From NCBI RefSeq assembly GCF_900103805.1, contig NZ_FNIB01000008.1, forward strand, positions 62,001-126,000: a stretch of DNA of 64,000 nucleotides. The letters run 5' to 3'. This document shows positions 51,448-61,001 of this stretch, piece by piece. The notes below the pieces were generated by a model, which did not search any database, had not been told where the DNA came from, and saw only the letters and a list, made by a program, of their open reading frames with translations. A program made the translations under genes and the position numbers. The first letter of the stretch is position 1. Every line of letters begins with the position of its first letter. This stretch comes from Cryobacterium flavum (GTDB lineage: Bacteria; Actinomycetota; Actinomycetes; Actinomycetales; Microbacteriaceae).

Positions 51448-51482
51448 GTGACGCCGCGTGACAGTGTGTGACAGCACGTGAC
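51448..51482. promoter_or_regulatory. four GTGAC direct repeats with 10-base period
   Basis: GTGAC occurs at 51448, 51458, 51468 and 51478, exactly one helical turn apart, in the 215-base region between ftsY and sirA. The array ends 36 bases before the proposed -35 and so fits an activator-binding or cooperative regulatory site for the sulfur operon. The regulator is not identifiable by eye. Confidence 0.55.
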
Positions 51483-51518
51483 CGGCTCCCTGCCCCGTAT
51501 TCGTGCGGCGCAGTAGCG

Positions 51519-51546
51519 TTGACGTCGTTGCTTCGGATCCCAAAAT
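51519..51546 (+). promoter_or_regulatory. candidate promoter of the sulfur assimilation operon
   Basis: TTGACG (51519-51524) and CAAAAT (51541-51546) are 16 bases apart, placing initiation near 51553, about 27 bases before the GTG of sirA. GGGAG lies six bases before that start codon. Confidence 0.5.
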
Positions 51547-51579
51547 ACCGAGGCGGCACCGCAAACCGAGGGAGTCGAC

Positions 51580-53334
51580 GTGCCGAACGAAACCGAGACG
51601 GTGCCCACCGTTGCAGCCGGGGCCGGCAATGCACCAACAGCGATTAAGCTGCCCGCAGCCCGCCTGCCACGGCCCTCAACGCGCCCGAACGGCCAGTGGA
51701 AGATCGACGGCACCGAACCGCTCAACGGCAACGAGGTCTGGAAGCAGGTCGACAATGGCCTCGCCGTGCGAGGACGCATCGAACAGATTTACTCCAAGCA
51801 GGGTTTCGACTCCATCGACGGCACCGACCTGCACGGCCGTTTTCGCTGGTGGGGCCTGTACACCCAGCGGAAGCCCGGCATCGACGGCGGCAAGACCGCC
51901 ACTCTCGAACCGGAAGAACTCGAAGACCGCTATTTCATGCTCCGCGTGCGCATCGACGGCGGCCAACTCACCACCGAGCAGACTCGGGTCATCGGCGAGG
52001 TCTCGCGCGACTTCGGACGCGATACCGCCGACATCACCGACCGCCAGAACATTCAGCTGCACTGGATCCAGATCGAGGACATGCCTGAAATCTGGCGCCG
52101 CCTCGAAGCCGTCGGCCTCGAAACCACCCAGGCCTGCGGCGACGTGCCGCGCGTGTTCCTCGGCTCCCCCGTGGCCGGCATCGCCGCCGACGAGCTGATC
52201 GACCCCACCGAGTCGATCAACGAGCTCGCCCGCAAGTACCTCGGCACCGACGAATTCGCCAACCTGCCGCGCAAGTTCAAGACGGCCATCACCGGCCACC
52301 CCAGCCAGGACGTTGTACACGAGATCAACGACATCGGCCTGGTCGCCGTCGAACACCCCGAACTCGGCATCGGCTACGACCTCTGGGTCGGCGGCGCGCT
52401 CAGCACCACCCCGCGCCTGGCCGAACGCCTCGGCGCGTTCGTCGCCGAAGACAAGGTGTCCGAGGTCTGGCGGGGCGTCGCCTCCATTTTTCGGGACTAC
52501 GGCTACCGCCGCCTGCGCGGCAAGGCACGCCTCAAGTTTCTGCTGGCCGAGTGGGGAACCGAGAAATTCCGTCGTATTCTCGAAGACGAATATCTCGGCT
52601 ACACCCTGCCTGACGGCCCCGCCGCGCCCCGCCCCAAGACCCAGGGCGACCACATCGGCGTGCACAAGCAGAAGGACGGCTGCTTTTACATCGGCGTCGC
52701 GCCGTTTGTCGGCCGTGTCTCCGGCCAGACCCTCACGAAGCTCGCCGACCTGCTCGAAGCCCATGGCTCGACCCGGCTGCGCACCACGCCGCACCAGAAA
52801 ATCGTGGTGCTCGACGTCGCTGAACAGCACGTCGAACCGCTGATCGCGGCGCTCGACGAGATCGGCCTCTCGGCCCGCCCGAGCCTGTTCCGCCGCTCTA
52901 CCGTCGCCTGCACCGGCATTGAATTCTGCAAGCTCGCCATCGTCGAGACCAAGCAGTCCGCAACGGATGCCATTCTCGAGTTGGAAAAGCGGCTCGCCGG
53001 AATCGACGCCCCGCACCCGATCACCCTGCACGTGAACGGATGCCCCAACTCCTGCGCCCGCATCCAGACCGCGGACATCGGGCTCAAGGGACAGCTGCTG
53101 CCGGACGGCAACGGCGGCTCCACCCCCGGCTTCCAGGTGCACCTCGGCGGCGGACTCGCCTCGGTGGATCGGGACGAAGCCGGCCTCGGTCGCACTGTAC
53201 GCGGCCTCAAGGTCACCGCGGAGGACCTGGCCGACTACGTCGAACGCCTCGTGCGTCGTTTTCTGGATGCCCGCAGCACGGACGAAACTTTTGCCCAGTG
53301 GGCGCACCGCGCCGACGAGGAGGAGCTCAAATGA
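51580..53334 (+). CDS. sirA: ferredoxin-dependent sulfite reductase
   Basis: Siroheme/4Fe-4S enzyme reducing sulfite to sulfide. The 584-residue protein has the two-fold NIR/SIR repeat and cluster ligands Cys444, Cys450 (ACTGIEFCKL), Cys488 and Cys492 (NGCPNSCAR). Tyr94 (WGLYTQR) and Cys186 (TQACGDV) are 92 residues apart, as are the Tyr69/Cys161 pair cross-linked in M. tuberculosis SirA/NirA. The 4-base overlap with cysH and the cluster of sulfate activation genes favour sulfite over nitrite. Electrons are probably delivered by the ferredoxin system at the operon end. Confidence 0.93.
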   Translation: MPNETETVPTVAAGAGNAPTAIKLPAARLPRPSTRPNGQWKIDGTEPLNGNEVWKQVDNGLAVRGRIEQIYSKQGFDSIDGTDLHGRFRWWGLYTQRKPGIDGGKTATLEPEELEDRYFMLRVRIDGGQLTTEQTRVIGEVSRDFGRDTADITDRQNIQLHWIQIEDMPEIWRRLEAVGLETTQACGDVPRVFLGSPVAGIAADELIDPTESINELARKYLGTDEFANLPRKFKTAITGHPSQDVVHEINDIGLVAVEHPELGIGYDLWVGGALSTTPRLAERLGAFVAEDKVSEVWRGVASIFRDYGYRRLRGKARLKFLLAEWGTEKFRRILEDEYLGYTLPDGPAAPRPKTQGDHIGVHKQKDGCFYIGVAPFVGRVSGQTLTKLADLLEAHGSTRLRTTPHQKIVVLDVAEQHVEPLIAALDEIGLSARPSLFRRSTVACTGIEFCKLAIVETKQSATDAILELEKRLAGIDAPHPITLHVNGCPNSCARIQTADIGLKGQLLPDGNGGSTPGFQVHLGGGLASVDRDEAGLGRTVRGLKVTAEDLADYVERLVRRFLDARSTDETFAQWAHRADEEELK

Positions 53335-54116
53335 GCGCCATCAACCTGAACGCGCGCGCCGCGGCATCCGCTGCGCCTGCACGCGAACTTCCCGCGCGCC
53401 GCCCGGCCGCCGAGCTGGAGGCCTTGGCCGAAGCCGGCTCGGCCGAACTCGCTGCCGCCGCAGCAGCCAACGGCCGCGAGGCCACCGCCGCCGAGGTCGT
53501 CGCCTGGGTCGCCCGCAATTTCGGCGCCGACTCCGTGGCTGTCGCCTGCTCCATGGCCGACGCCGTGCTGCCCGAGATCGTGTCGAAGCAGCTGCCGGGC
53601 GTCGACGTGCTCTTTCTCGACACCGGCTACCACTTCGCTGAAACCTATGAAGCCCGCGACGCGGTCGCCGCCGCCCTGCCGGTCACCGTCGTTGACGCAC
53701 TGCCGCTCACGACCGTGCCGGAGCAGGATGCCCTGCACGGCGCCGAATTGTTCGCCCGCGACCCCAACGCCTGCTGCGCGATGCGCAAGGTCGAACCGTT
53801 GCAGCGCTCGCTCGGCGGTTACGAGCTGTGGTTCACCGGTGTGCGCCGCGACGAAGCCCCCACCCGCGCCAACACGCCGCTGGTGACCTGGGACGAACGC
53901 AACGGCCTGGTCAAGGTCAACCCGGTCGCCGCCTGGAGCTACGACGAGTTGATGGACTACGCCACCCTGAATCACGTTCCGGTTAACGTGCTGCTTTCCC
54001 AGGGCTACCCCTCTATTGGATGCGCCCCCTGCACCCAGCCCGTCGCGGCGGGCGCTGACCCCCGTTCCGGCCGCTGGGCCACCCTCGAGAAGACAGAATG
54101 CGGGCTCCACCTGTGA
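53331..54116 (+). CDS. cysH: phosphoadenylyl/adenylyl-sulfate reductase
   Basis: Reduces activated sulfate to sulfite. The 261-residue protein has an Ala-rich N-terminus, the PP-loop-like core (VAVACSMADAVLPEIVS), VLFLDTGYHFAETYEAR, the double-Cys DPNACCAMRKVEPL (Cys148-149), SIGCAPCTQPV (Cys231 and Cys234) and the C-terminal ECGLH. The CC plus CxxC set that holds a 4Fe-4S cluster marks an APS-type reductase, which fits the absence of an APS kinase (cysC) gene here. It overlaps sirA and cysD. Confidence 0.94.
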   Translation: MSAINLNARAAASAAPARELPARRPAAELEALAEAGSAELAAAAAANGREATAAEVVAWVARNFGADSVAVACSMADAVLPEIVSKQLPGVDVLFLDTGYHFAETYEARDAVAAALPVTVVDALPLTTVPEQDALHGAELFARDPNACCAMRKVEPLQRSLGGYELWFTGVRRDEAPTRANTPLVTWDERNGLVKVNPVAAWSYDELMDYATLNHVPVNVLLSQGYPSIGCAPCTQPVAAGADPRSGRWATLEKTECGLHL

Positions 54117-55036
54117 CGATCACGCCAGTTTCACCACCAGCCCACCGTCTCTCCGAACTCGACGTGCTCGAGAGCGAAGCGATCCACATCATTCGCGAGG
54201 TCGTCGCCGAGTTCGAACGCCCCGTGCTCATGTTCAGTGGCGGCAAGGACTCCGTCGTGGTGCTGCACCTGGCCGCTAAGGCGTTCTGGCCGGGCAAGAT
54301 CCCGTTCACACTGCTGCACGTGGACACCGGCCACAACTTTCCCGAGGTTCTCCAGTTTCGCGACCAGACTGTCGCCGCCCACGGCGTGCGCCTGACGGTC
54401 GCCAAGGTGCAGGACTACATCGATGACGGCCGCCTGGTGGAGCGTGCTGACGGCACCCGCAACCCGCTGCAGACCCTGCCGCTGCTCGACGCGATCGCCG
54501 CCGGCCGGCAAGACGCCGTCTTCGGCGGCGCCCGCCGCGACGAGGACAAGGCCCGAGCCAAGGAGCGCATCCTCTCGCTGCGCGACGAATTCGGCCAGTG
54601 GGACCCGCGCAACCAGCGCCCCGAACTGTGGAACCTCTACAACGGACGCCACACCGTCGGCCAGCACGTGCGCGCCTTCCCGATCAGCAACTGGACCGAA
54701 CTCAACGTCTGGCGTTACATCGAACGCGAGAACATCGAGCTGCCCCCGCTGTACTACGCGCATGAACGTGAGGTCTACCGCCGCGACAACATGTGGCGTT
54801 CGGTCAGCCCGGTCAGCCTGCCCCGCGCCGACGAAATCGTCGAGACACGCACGGTGCGGTACCGAACGGTGGGCGATATGAGCTGCACCGGCGCGGTCGA
54901 CTCGAGTGCGGCATCCGTCGCCGATGTCGTGCGCGAGGTCGGCGTGAGCACAATCACCGAACGAGGCGCCACCCGCGCCGACGACCGCATCTCTGAGGCC
55001 GCCATGGAAGACCGCAAGAAGGAAGGATACTTCTAA
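54098..55036 (+). CDS. cysD: sulfate adenylyltransferase subunit 2
   Basis: Catalytic subunit of ATP sulfurylase, forming APS from ATP and sulfate. The 312-residue protein carries the PP-loop MFSGGKDSVVVLHLA (SGGKDS at 47-52), LLHVDTGHNFPEVL, FGGARRDEDKARAKERI and FPISNWTELNVWRYI. ATG at 54098 has GAGAAG five bases upstream but overlaps cysH by 19 bases; GTG at 54113 would give a 4-base overlap. Its partner cysN is separated from it by a solute-binding gene. Confidence 0.95.
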   Translation: MRAPPVTITPVSPPAHRLSELDVLESEAIHIIREVVAEFERPVLMFSGGKDSVVVLHLAAKAFWPGKIPFTLLHVDTGHNFPEVLQFRDQTVAAHGVRLTVAKVQDYIDDGRLVERADGTRNPLQTLPLLDAIAAGRQDAVFGGARRDEDKARAKERILSLRDEFGQWDPRNQRPELWNLYNGRHTVGQHVRAFPISNWTELNVWRYIERENIELPPLYYAHEREVYRRDNMWRSVSPVSLPRADEIVETRTVRYRTVGDMSCTGAVDSSAASVADVVREVGVSTITERGATRADDRISEAAMEDRKKEGYF

Positions 55037-56097
55037 TGAAGAATTCGCTACGTCTGGGCGCTCTCATGCTCGGAACCACCCTTCTTCTAAGCGGATGCGC
55101 GACCTCGGTCAGCGCCGAGCCCGCCACCGACCAGGGACCAGCCACCGAACTGCGCCTCGGCTACTTCGACAACGTCACCCACGCCGCCGCGCTCGTGGGC
55201 CTGCAGAACGGCTTCTTCGAGGACGCCCTCGGCGATACCACGCTGAGCACCCAGATCTTCAGCGCCGGGCAGTCTGCCGTTGAGGCCCTGAGCGCCGGCG
55301 CGATCGACGCCGCCTACATCGGTCCGAGTCCGGCCGTGAACACCTTTGTGCAGAGCGGCGGCCAGTCGGCGGTCATCGTGGCCGGAGCCGCGAGCGGCGG
55401 GGCAGCGCTCGTCGTGCGCGACGGCATTGACACCCCGGCCGACCTCGCCGGCACCACCATCGCCACGCCCCAGCTCGGCAACACCCAGGATGTGGCCCTA
55501 CGCTCCTGGCTGGGCGACGAGGGCTATGAGACCAGCACGATTGGCGGCGGCGACGTCACCGTCTCACCCGGCGACAATGCGCAAACCCTGACCCTGTTTC
55601 AAAGCGGCAAGATCGACGGCGCCTGGCTACCCGAACCGTGGGTGTCCCGGCTCGTCCTGGAAGGCGGCGGCCACGTTCTCGTGAACGAAGCCGACCTGTG
55701 GGACAACGGCGACTTTCCGACCACCGTGCTCCTCGTGCGTAAGGCCTTTCTCGAGGAGCATCCCGACACCGTGAGCGCCCTGCTCCAGGGGCACGTCACC
55801 GCCGTGGACTGGCTCACCCAGAACCCGGCCGACGCCGCAGCCACGATCAACACGAAGCTCAAGGCCGACACCGGCAAGGCACTCACCGACGACGTTCTGA
55901 CCCGGGCCCTGACCGAAGTGAAATTCAATGTCGACCCGCTGGCCTCGACCTTTCCGGTCTCGCTCGCCGAAGCGGTCAAGGCCGGCCTCGGCAAGGACGG
56001 CGACCTGGACGGCCTGTTCAACGTGGCGCTGCTCAACGCCGTGCTGGTGAAACATGCAGAAGAACCGGTCTCGGCCGGCGGATTGGGAACGGAATAA
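55036..56097 (+). CDS. SsuA/TauA-type substrate-binding lipoprotein
   Basis: A 353-residue ABC solute receptor. The signal peptide ends LLLSGC with the lipidated Cys21. The mature part has SsuA/TauA-like segments (LRLGYFDNVTHAAALVGLQNG; DAAYIGPSPAVNTFV; ATPQLGNTQDVALRSWLGDEG; DGAWLPEPWVSRLV). It is inserted between cysD and cysN, overlapping cysD by one base. It should feed the ATP-binding and permease genes downstream. Substrate probably a sulfonate, sulfate or sulfate ester; no SsuD-like monooxygenase accompanies it. Confidence 0.9.
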   Translation: MKNSLRLGALMLGTTLLLSGCATSVSAEPATDQGPATELRLGYFDNVTHAAALVGLQNGFFEDALGDTTLSTQIFSAGQSAVEALSAGAIDAAYIGPSPAVNTFVQSGGQSAVIVAGAASGGAALVVRDGIDTPADLAGTTIATPQLGNTQDVALRSWLGDEGYETSTIGGGDVTVSPGDNAQTLTLFQSGKIDGAWLPEPWVSRLVLEGGGHVLVNEADLWDNGDFPTTVLLVRKAFLEEHPDTVSALLQGHVTAVDWLTQNPADAAATINTKLKADTGKALTDDVLTRALTEVKFNVDPLASTFPVSLAEAVKAGLGKDGDLDGLFNVALLNAVLVKHAEEPVSAGGLGTE

Positions 56098-56100
56098 CAG

Positions 56101-57528
56101 ATGACCCTCACCATTGACACCCAAGCGAAAGCCGAAGAAACCGCCGTCGCCGAGCCCGTTGGCACCCTGTTTCGCTTCGCGACGGCCGGTTCGGTCGACG
56201 ACGGCAAGTCCACCCTGGTGGGCCGCCTGCTGCACGACTCGAAAGCCATCCTCGCCGACCAGCTCGAAGCGGTCACCCGCACCTCCACCGAGCGCGGCTT
56301 CGGCGGGATAGGCGGCGGCATCGACTTCGCCCTGCTGACCGACGGCCTGCGGGCCGAACGCGAACAGGGCATCACCATCGACGTGGCCTACCGCTACTTC
56401 GCCACGCCCGCCCGGTCCTTCATCCTCGCCGACTGCCCCGGCCACGTGCAGTACACCCGCAACATGGTCACCGGCGCCACCACAGCGGATGCCGTCATCA
56501 TGCTCATCGACGCCCGTAAGGGGGTGCTCGAGCAGACCCGTCGACACCTCAGCGTCGTCGCCCTGCTGCGCGTGCCGCACGTGATCGTCGCGGTCAACAA
56601 GATCGACCTGCTGGACTACAACGAAGCGGCCTACCGTGAGGTGGAGGCATCCGTTCGTCTCGTCACCACCGAACTCGGCCTCGGTTCTGACTCACGTGCA
56701 GAAGTTCATGTGATTCCAGTGTCGGCCCTGGTCGGCGACAACGTCGTCGACCGCTCCGAGCGCACCCCCTGGTATGCCGGACCGAGCCTGCTCGAACTGC
56801 TCGAAACCCTCACGGTGATCGACGATCTGGACGAGCGCGGCCAAACCACCGAGGCGTTCCGCCTGCCGGTACAGCTCGTGCTGCGGCCTCAGGGCGCGGT
56901 CGTCGTCGCCCCCGAGCTCGCCGACTCGTACCGTGACTATCGGGCCTATGCCGGGCAGGTGGCGAGCGGCAGCATCAAGGTCGGCGACACCGTGAGTGTT
57001 GAGCCGGGCGGCGGCATCAGCACCGTCACCGGAATCGATTTCGCCGGGGTCGCTCTCGACGAGGCCTTCGCACCGCAATCGATCGCGCTGCGCCTGGCCG
57101 ACGACCTCGACATTGCCCGTGGCGCGGTGATTGCCGCCGCCGGCAGCCTGCCGCCGGTGACCCGCACCCTCTCGGCCGACCTGTTCTGGCTCGACCCGCG
57201 CCCGCTCGCACCGGGCGCCCGCGTGCTCGTGAAGTTCGGTACGACCGTCATGCAGGCCCTGATCAGCGAGGTCACCGGTCGGCTCGACCTGACGACGCTC
57301 GGCGCCCAACCGGCCACGAGCCTGGCCGTGAACGATATCGGGCAGGCGAGCATCCGCTTGTCGCGCGATCTGCCGGTGGAACCCTACGCGCAGAACCGCC
57401 GCTCCGGCGCGTTCCTGGTGATTCACCCGCAGGACGGCGCGACCCTCGCGGCCGGCATCGTCACCGCTCCCGGCGAGCCGACGCGTGCGGGCGATGGTTC
57501 GGGCGCCGGGTCGGAAGTGTCACCGTGA
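56101..57528 (+). CDS. cysN: sulfate adenylyltransferase subunit 1
   Basis: GTPase subunit of ATP sulfurylase that drives APS formation. The 475-residue protein has the EF-Tu-like G domain: AGSVDDGKSTLVGRLLHD (P-loop 30-38), DCPGHVQYTRNMVTGA, VAVNKIDLLDY, with two C-terminal barrels (IRLSRDLPVEPYAQNR near the end). No APS kinase domain is fused. It starts three bases after the receptor gene and overlaps the ATPase gene by 4 bases. Confidence 0.95.
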   Translation: MTLTIDTQAKAEETAVAEPVGTLFRFATAGSVDDGKSTLVGRLLHDSKAILADQLEAVTRTSTERGFGGIGGGIDFALLTDGLRAEREQGITIDVAYRYFATPARSFILADCPGHVQYTRNMVTGATTADAVIMLIDARKGVLEQTRRHLSVVALLRVPHVIVAVNKIDLLDYNEAAYREVEASVRLVTTELGLGSDSRAEVHVIPVSALVGDNVVDRSERTPWYAGPSLLELLETLTVIDDLDERGQTTEAFRLPVQLVLRPQGAVVVAPELADSYRDYRAYAGQVASGSIKVGDTVSVEPGGGISTVTGIDFAGVALDEAFAPQSIALRLADDLDIARGAVIAAAGSLPPVTRTLSADLFWLDPRPLAPGARVLVKFGTTVMQALISEVTGRLDLTTLGAQPATSLAVNDIGQASIRLSRDLPVEPYAQNRRSGAFLVIHPQDGATLAAGIVTAPGEPTRAGDGSGAGSEVSP

Positions 57529-58310
57529 GTTCGCTCACGAACGTTGCCGTGGCGCCGACTGCCACGGCGCTCGAGCCGGCCGCCATCACGGTCGATGCTC
57601 TCGGCAAGCGCTACGGCACCGGCCCGCTCGTGCTCGACAACATCAACCTGTCGATCGAGCCCGGCCAGTTCGTCTGTCTGCTCGGGGCAAGCGGATGCGG
57701 CAAGTCCACGCTGCTGAACATCATCGCCGGCCTGGAGAAACCGACCGAGGGCGCCGTCACCGTGGCGAGCGGCAAGGCCGCCGTCATGTTCCAGGACGCA
57801 GCACTGTTCCCCTGGCTGACCGCCGGCCGCAACGTTGAACTCGCCCTCAAGCTGGGCGGGGTCCCCCGCAAGGACCGCCGCGGCGAGGCCCTCGAGCTGC
57901 TCGACCTGGTCAACCTGGCCGATGCCGGCGACAAGCGCCCGCACGAACTCTCCGGAGGCATGCGGCAGCGCGTTGCGCTGGCCCGTTCGCTGGCACAGGA
58001 CCGCAAGGTCCTACTGATGGACGAACCGTTCGCCGCCCTCGACGCCATCACCCGCGACCTGCTGCACGAGGAGCTGGAACGGGTCTGGCGGCAGACCGGC
58101 CGCACCATCGTGTTCGTCACCCACAACGTGCGGGAGGCCGCCCGGCTGGGCGAACGCATCCTGCTGATGTCCTCCCGCCCCGGCCGCATCGTCAACGAGT
58201 GGACCATCACCGACACCGGCTCACGCCGCATCGAATCCCCCGAAGTCGCCCGGCTGAGCGACGAAATCACCGACCAGTTGCGACAGGAGATCCGCCGCAA
58301 TGCCGCTTGA
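57525..58310 (+). CDS. ABC transporter ATP-binding protein, SsuB/TauB type
   Basis: A 261-residue ABC ATPase with Walker A LLGASGCGKSTLLNI (54-62), Q-loop VMFQDAALFPWLTAGRNV, signature HELSGGMRQRVALARSLA, Walker B RKVLLMDEPFAALDAIT and switch VTHNVREAARLGERIL. The sequence is closest in style to nitrate/sulfonate/taurine importers. GTG start inside the cysN stop. It works with the permease that overlaps it by 11 bases and the lipoprotein upstream of cysN. Confidence 0.92.
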   Translation: MSSLTNVAVAPTATALEPAAITVDALGKRYGTGPLVLDNINLSIEPGQFVCLLGASGCGKSTLLNIIAGLEKPTEGAVTVASGKAAVMFQDAALFPWLTAGRNVELALKLGGVPRKDRRGEALELLDLVNLADAGDKRPHELSGGMRQRVALARSLAQDRKVLLMDEPFAALDAITRDLLHEELERVWRQTGRTIVFVTHNVREAARLGERILLMSSRPGRIVNEWTITDTGSRRIESPEVARLSDEITDQLRQEIRRNAA

Positions 58311-59205
58311 CACCCGTACCGCAACGGCCCACGACCCGAGCCACGACGAACTGCGTCGCCTCGAAGCCGGATTGGATTCATTGCAGGCCGTCCCCGAAAC
58401 CCCGCGCGGTGCCGTTCGACGCACCGTCGACGGTGTGCTGCCGCCCATTCTGCTGCTCATCGGACTCGCCCTGGCCTGGCAGGTCTACATTCTCATCGTC
58501 AAACCGCGCCCCGACCTGATCCCCGGACCCCTCGATGTGTTCGGCGCCCTGGTGAGCGCCTGGAACAGTGACCGCCTGCAGCTCGCGGTGACGACGAGCC
58601 TCGAACGCGGCGGGCTCGGTTTTATCATCGCCGTAGCCATCGGCACCCCGATCGGATTGCTGCTGGCCGAATGCCGACCGGTGCGACGAGCGCTCGGTCC
58701 GCTGTTGTCGGGCCTGCAGGTGCTGCCCTCCGTCGCCTGGGTGCCCGCCGCAATCATCTGGTTCGGCCTCAGCGACGCCACCGTGTACTTCGTGATCCTG
58801 ATGGGCGCTGTGCCGTCCATCGCCAATGGGCTCGTCTCCGGCGTCGACCAGATTCCCCCGCAGCTGCGCCGCGTTGGCACGGTCCTCGGCGCCTCGCGCC
58901 TGCAAATGGCGACCCTCGTAGTGCTGCCGGCGGCCCTGCCGGGCTACTTCTCCGGTCTCAAACAGGGCTGGGCCTTTGCCTGGCGCTCCCTCATGGCCGC
59001 GGAGATCATCGTGATCGGCGGCGACATCGGGTTCGGTCTCGGGTCGATGCTGCACCAGAGCCGCGAGCTCGCCGACCTGTCCGGCGTACTTGCCACGATC
59101 CTGGTGATCCTCTTCGTCGGCATCCTGGTCGAACTCGTCATCTTCGCGCCGATCGAGCGCCGATTGCTGCGTCGCCGCGGACTCATGGCCGCCGGCCTGC
59201 GTTGA
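58300..59205 (+). CDS. ABC transporter permease, SsuC/TauC type
   Basis: A 301-residue inner-membrane permease with about six spans. After a 45-residue soluble N-terminus come TVDGVLPPILLLIGLALAWQ, the BPD_transp_1 region (GLGFIIAVAIGTPIGLLLAE; PVRRALGPLLSGLQVLPSVAW) and the EAA-type loop (ASRLQMATLVVLPAALPGYFSGL). It ends in basic residues. It completes the SsuABC-like importer whose receptor gene lies between cysD and cysN. Confidence 0.92.
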   Translation: MPLDTRTATAHDPSHDELRRLEAGLDSLQAVPETPRGAVRRTVDGVLPPILLLIGLALAWQVYILIVKPRPDLIPGPLDVFGALVSAWNSDRLQLAVTTSLERGGLGFIIAVAIGTPIGLLLAECRPVRRALGPLLSGLQVLPSVAWVPAAIIWFGLSDATVYFVILMGAVPSIANGLVSGVDQIPPQLRRVGTVLGASRLQMATLVVLPAALPGYFSGLKQGWAFAWRSLMAAEIIVIGGDIGFGLGSMLHQSRELADLSGVLATILVILFVGILVELVIFAPIERRLLRRRGLMAAGLR

Positions 59206-59250
59206 CCTGCGCGCATCCTTTGTCCTTGTCCCTTGTTTGAAAGGCCCGTT

Positions 59251-60651
59251 ATGACCCCCGCTCCCTCTGCCCTGCGCGTTGCCATCATCGGCGCCGGCCC
59301 GGCCGGCATCTACGCCGGCAACATTCTCAACCGGCTCGTGCTGGAGGCCGGCCACGAGGTGGCCATCGACCTGTTCGATTCGCTGCCGGCCCCGTACGGT
59401 CTGATTCGCTATGGCGTCGCCCCCGATCACCCGCGCATCAAGGGCATCGTGAAGTCGCTGCAGGAGATGCTCGACGCAGGCATCATTCGTTTCATCGGCA
59501 ACGTGACCTACGGCACCGACCTGACCCTGGCCGAGCTGCGCGAGCACTACCACGCGGTCATCTTCGCCACCGGGGCCATTCTCGACGCACCGCTCGTCAT
59601 TCCCGGCATCGACCTGCCCGGCTCGTTCGGCGCCGCCGACTTCGTCTCCTGGTACGACGGCCACCCCGACGTTCCGCTGGACTGGCCGCTCGACGCGACC
59701 GATGTCGCCGTCATCGGCAATGGCAACGTGGCCCTCGACGTGGCGCGCATTCTGGCCAAGCACGCCGACGATCTGCTCACCACCGACATCCCGGCCTCGG
59801 TCTACGCCGGGCTGGCCGGCTCGCCGGTCACCGACGTGCACGTGTTCGGCCGCCGCGGGCCGTCGCAGGTGAAATTCACGCCGATCGAGCTGCGCGAGCT
59901 CGCCGATATTCCCGATGTCGACCTCGTGGTCTACGCCGAGGACTTCGCTCCCGACTCGCACAGCGAGCATCTCGTCGCGAGCAACAACCAGGTCAAGATC
60001 ATGACCCGCACGCTGAACGGATGGCTCACCAAGGCTCCGCAGGGCGCCTCACGTCGCCTGCACCTGCACTTTCTGCACGCACCGCGCGAGGTCTACGGCG
60101 ACGGCCGGGTGGAAGGCATCCGTTTTGAGCGCACCGAACACACCGGAGACGGCGGCGTGCGACCGACCGGCGTCATCGTGGATTACCCGGTACAGGCCGT
60201 ATATCGCGCAGTCGGCTACCGCGGTAGCGCCCTCACCGAGGTGCCGTTCGACGCCGTGCGCGGCGTTATTCCAAACGACGGCGGCCGCGTGCTCGATGCG
60301 GCCGGCGAGCCGATCGACGGCCTCTACGCCACCGGGTGGATCAAGCGCGGCCCGATCGGCCTCATTGGACACACCAAGGGTGATGCCTTGGAGACCATCA
60401 CCCGGCTCGTCGAAGACGTACCGGCGCTCGTCGCTCGCGACCAGGCGTTCGGCTCGGCGGATACGATTCTGGCGCTGCTCGAGGCGCGCGGCGTGGAATA
60501 CACGACCTGGGCCGGCTGGCGCACCCTCGACGCGCACGAGCAGTTGCTCGGCGCCCAGGATCTGGTCACTCCCGGCCGGGAGCGCGTCAAGGTGATCTCC
60601 CGCGCCGAACAGGTTGCCATCTCCCGCACGGAAGCTTTGCTGACACTATGA
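59251..60651 (+). CDS. fprA: FprA-type ferredoxin-NADP reductase
   Basis: FAD- and NADP-binding reductase of the adrenodoxin-reductase/FprA type, supplying reduced ferredoxin. The 466-residue protein has [17 protein letters not shown] (FAD), [35 protein letters not shown] (NADP) and [19 protein letters not shown] near the C-terminus. ATG at 59251 has GAAAGG six bases upstream. It lies after the ABC permease and overlaps the ferredoxin by 4 bases, making a donor pair for SirA. Confidence 0.94.
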   Translation: MTPAPSALRVAIIGAGPAGIYAGNILNRLVLEAGHEVAIDLFDSLPAPYGLIRYGVAPDHPRIKGIVKSLQEMLDAGIIRFIGNVTYGTDLTLAELREHYHAVIFATGAILDAPLVIPGIDLPGSFGAADFVSWYDGHPDVPLDWPLDATDVAVIGNGNVALDVARILAKHADDLLTTDIPASVYAGLAGSPVTDVHVFGRRGPSQVKFTPIELRELADIPDVDLVVYAEDFAPDSHSEHLVASNNQVKIMTRTLNGWLTKAPQGASRRLHLHFLHAPREVYGDGRVEGIRFERTEHTGDGGVRPTGVIVDYPVQAVYRAVGYRGSALTEVPFDAVRGVIPNDGGRVLDAAGEPIDGLYATGWIKRGPIGLIGHTKGDALETITRLVEDVPALVARDQAFGSADTILALLEARGVEYTTWAGWRTLDAHEQLLGAQDLVTPGRERVKVISRAEQVAISRTEALLTL

Positions 60652-60965
60652 CCTATGTGATCGCCCTGCCCTGTGTCGATGTGAAAGATCGTGCCTGCAT
60701 CGACGAATGCCCGGTGGACTGCATTTATGAGGGCGAACGCTCCCTCTATATCCATCCAGACGAGTGCGTCGACTGCGGAGCCTGCGAACCGGTCTGCCCG
60801 GTCGAGGCCATCTACTACGAAGACGACCTGCCCGAACAGTGGGCCGACTACTACAAAGCCAACGTCGAATTCTTCGACGACCTCGGCTCCCCGGGCGGCG
60901 CCGCCAAGGTCGGCGTGCTCGCCAAAGACCACCCCGTCATCTCCGCACTGCCGCCGCAGGCGTAG
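60648..60965 (+). CDS. fdxA: 7Fe-8S ferredoxin FdxA
   Basis: A 105-residue bacterial ferredoxin with two cluster motifs: [15 protein letters not shown] (first, partly 3Fe-4S by family precedent) and [21 protein letters not shown] (CxxCxxCxxxCP). The C-terminal helical extension is typical of actinobacterial FdxA. Coupled to fprA by ATGA, it is the likely electron carrier from NADPH to sulfite reductase. It converges on smc, 36 bases away. Confidence 0.95.
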   Translation: MTYVIALPCVDVKDRACIDECPVDCIYEGERSLYIHPDECVDCGACEPVCPVEAIYYEDDLPEQWADYYKANVEFFDDLGSPGGAAKVGVLAKDHPVISALPPQA

Positions 60966-61001
60966 GGCGCCCGCATCGGCAATTACGCGCGCATCCGCGG
61001 A

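Noticed and set aside
51448..51482. GTGAC array as a GlnR box
   Set aside because: GlnR half-sites alternate gTnAC and GAAAC with an 11-base period; here the same pentamer repeats at 10 bases with no GAAAC.
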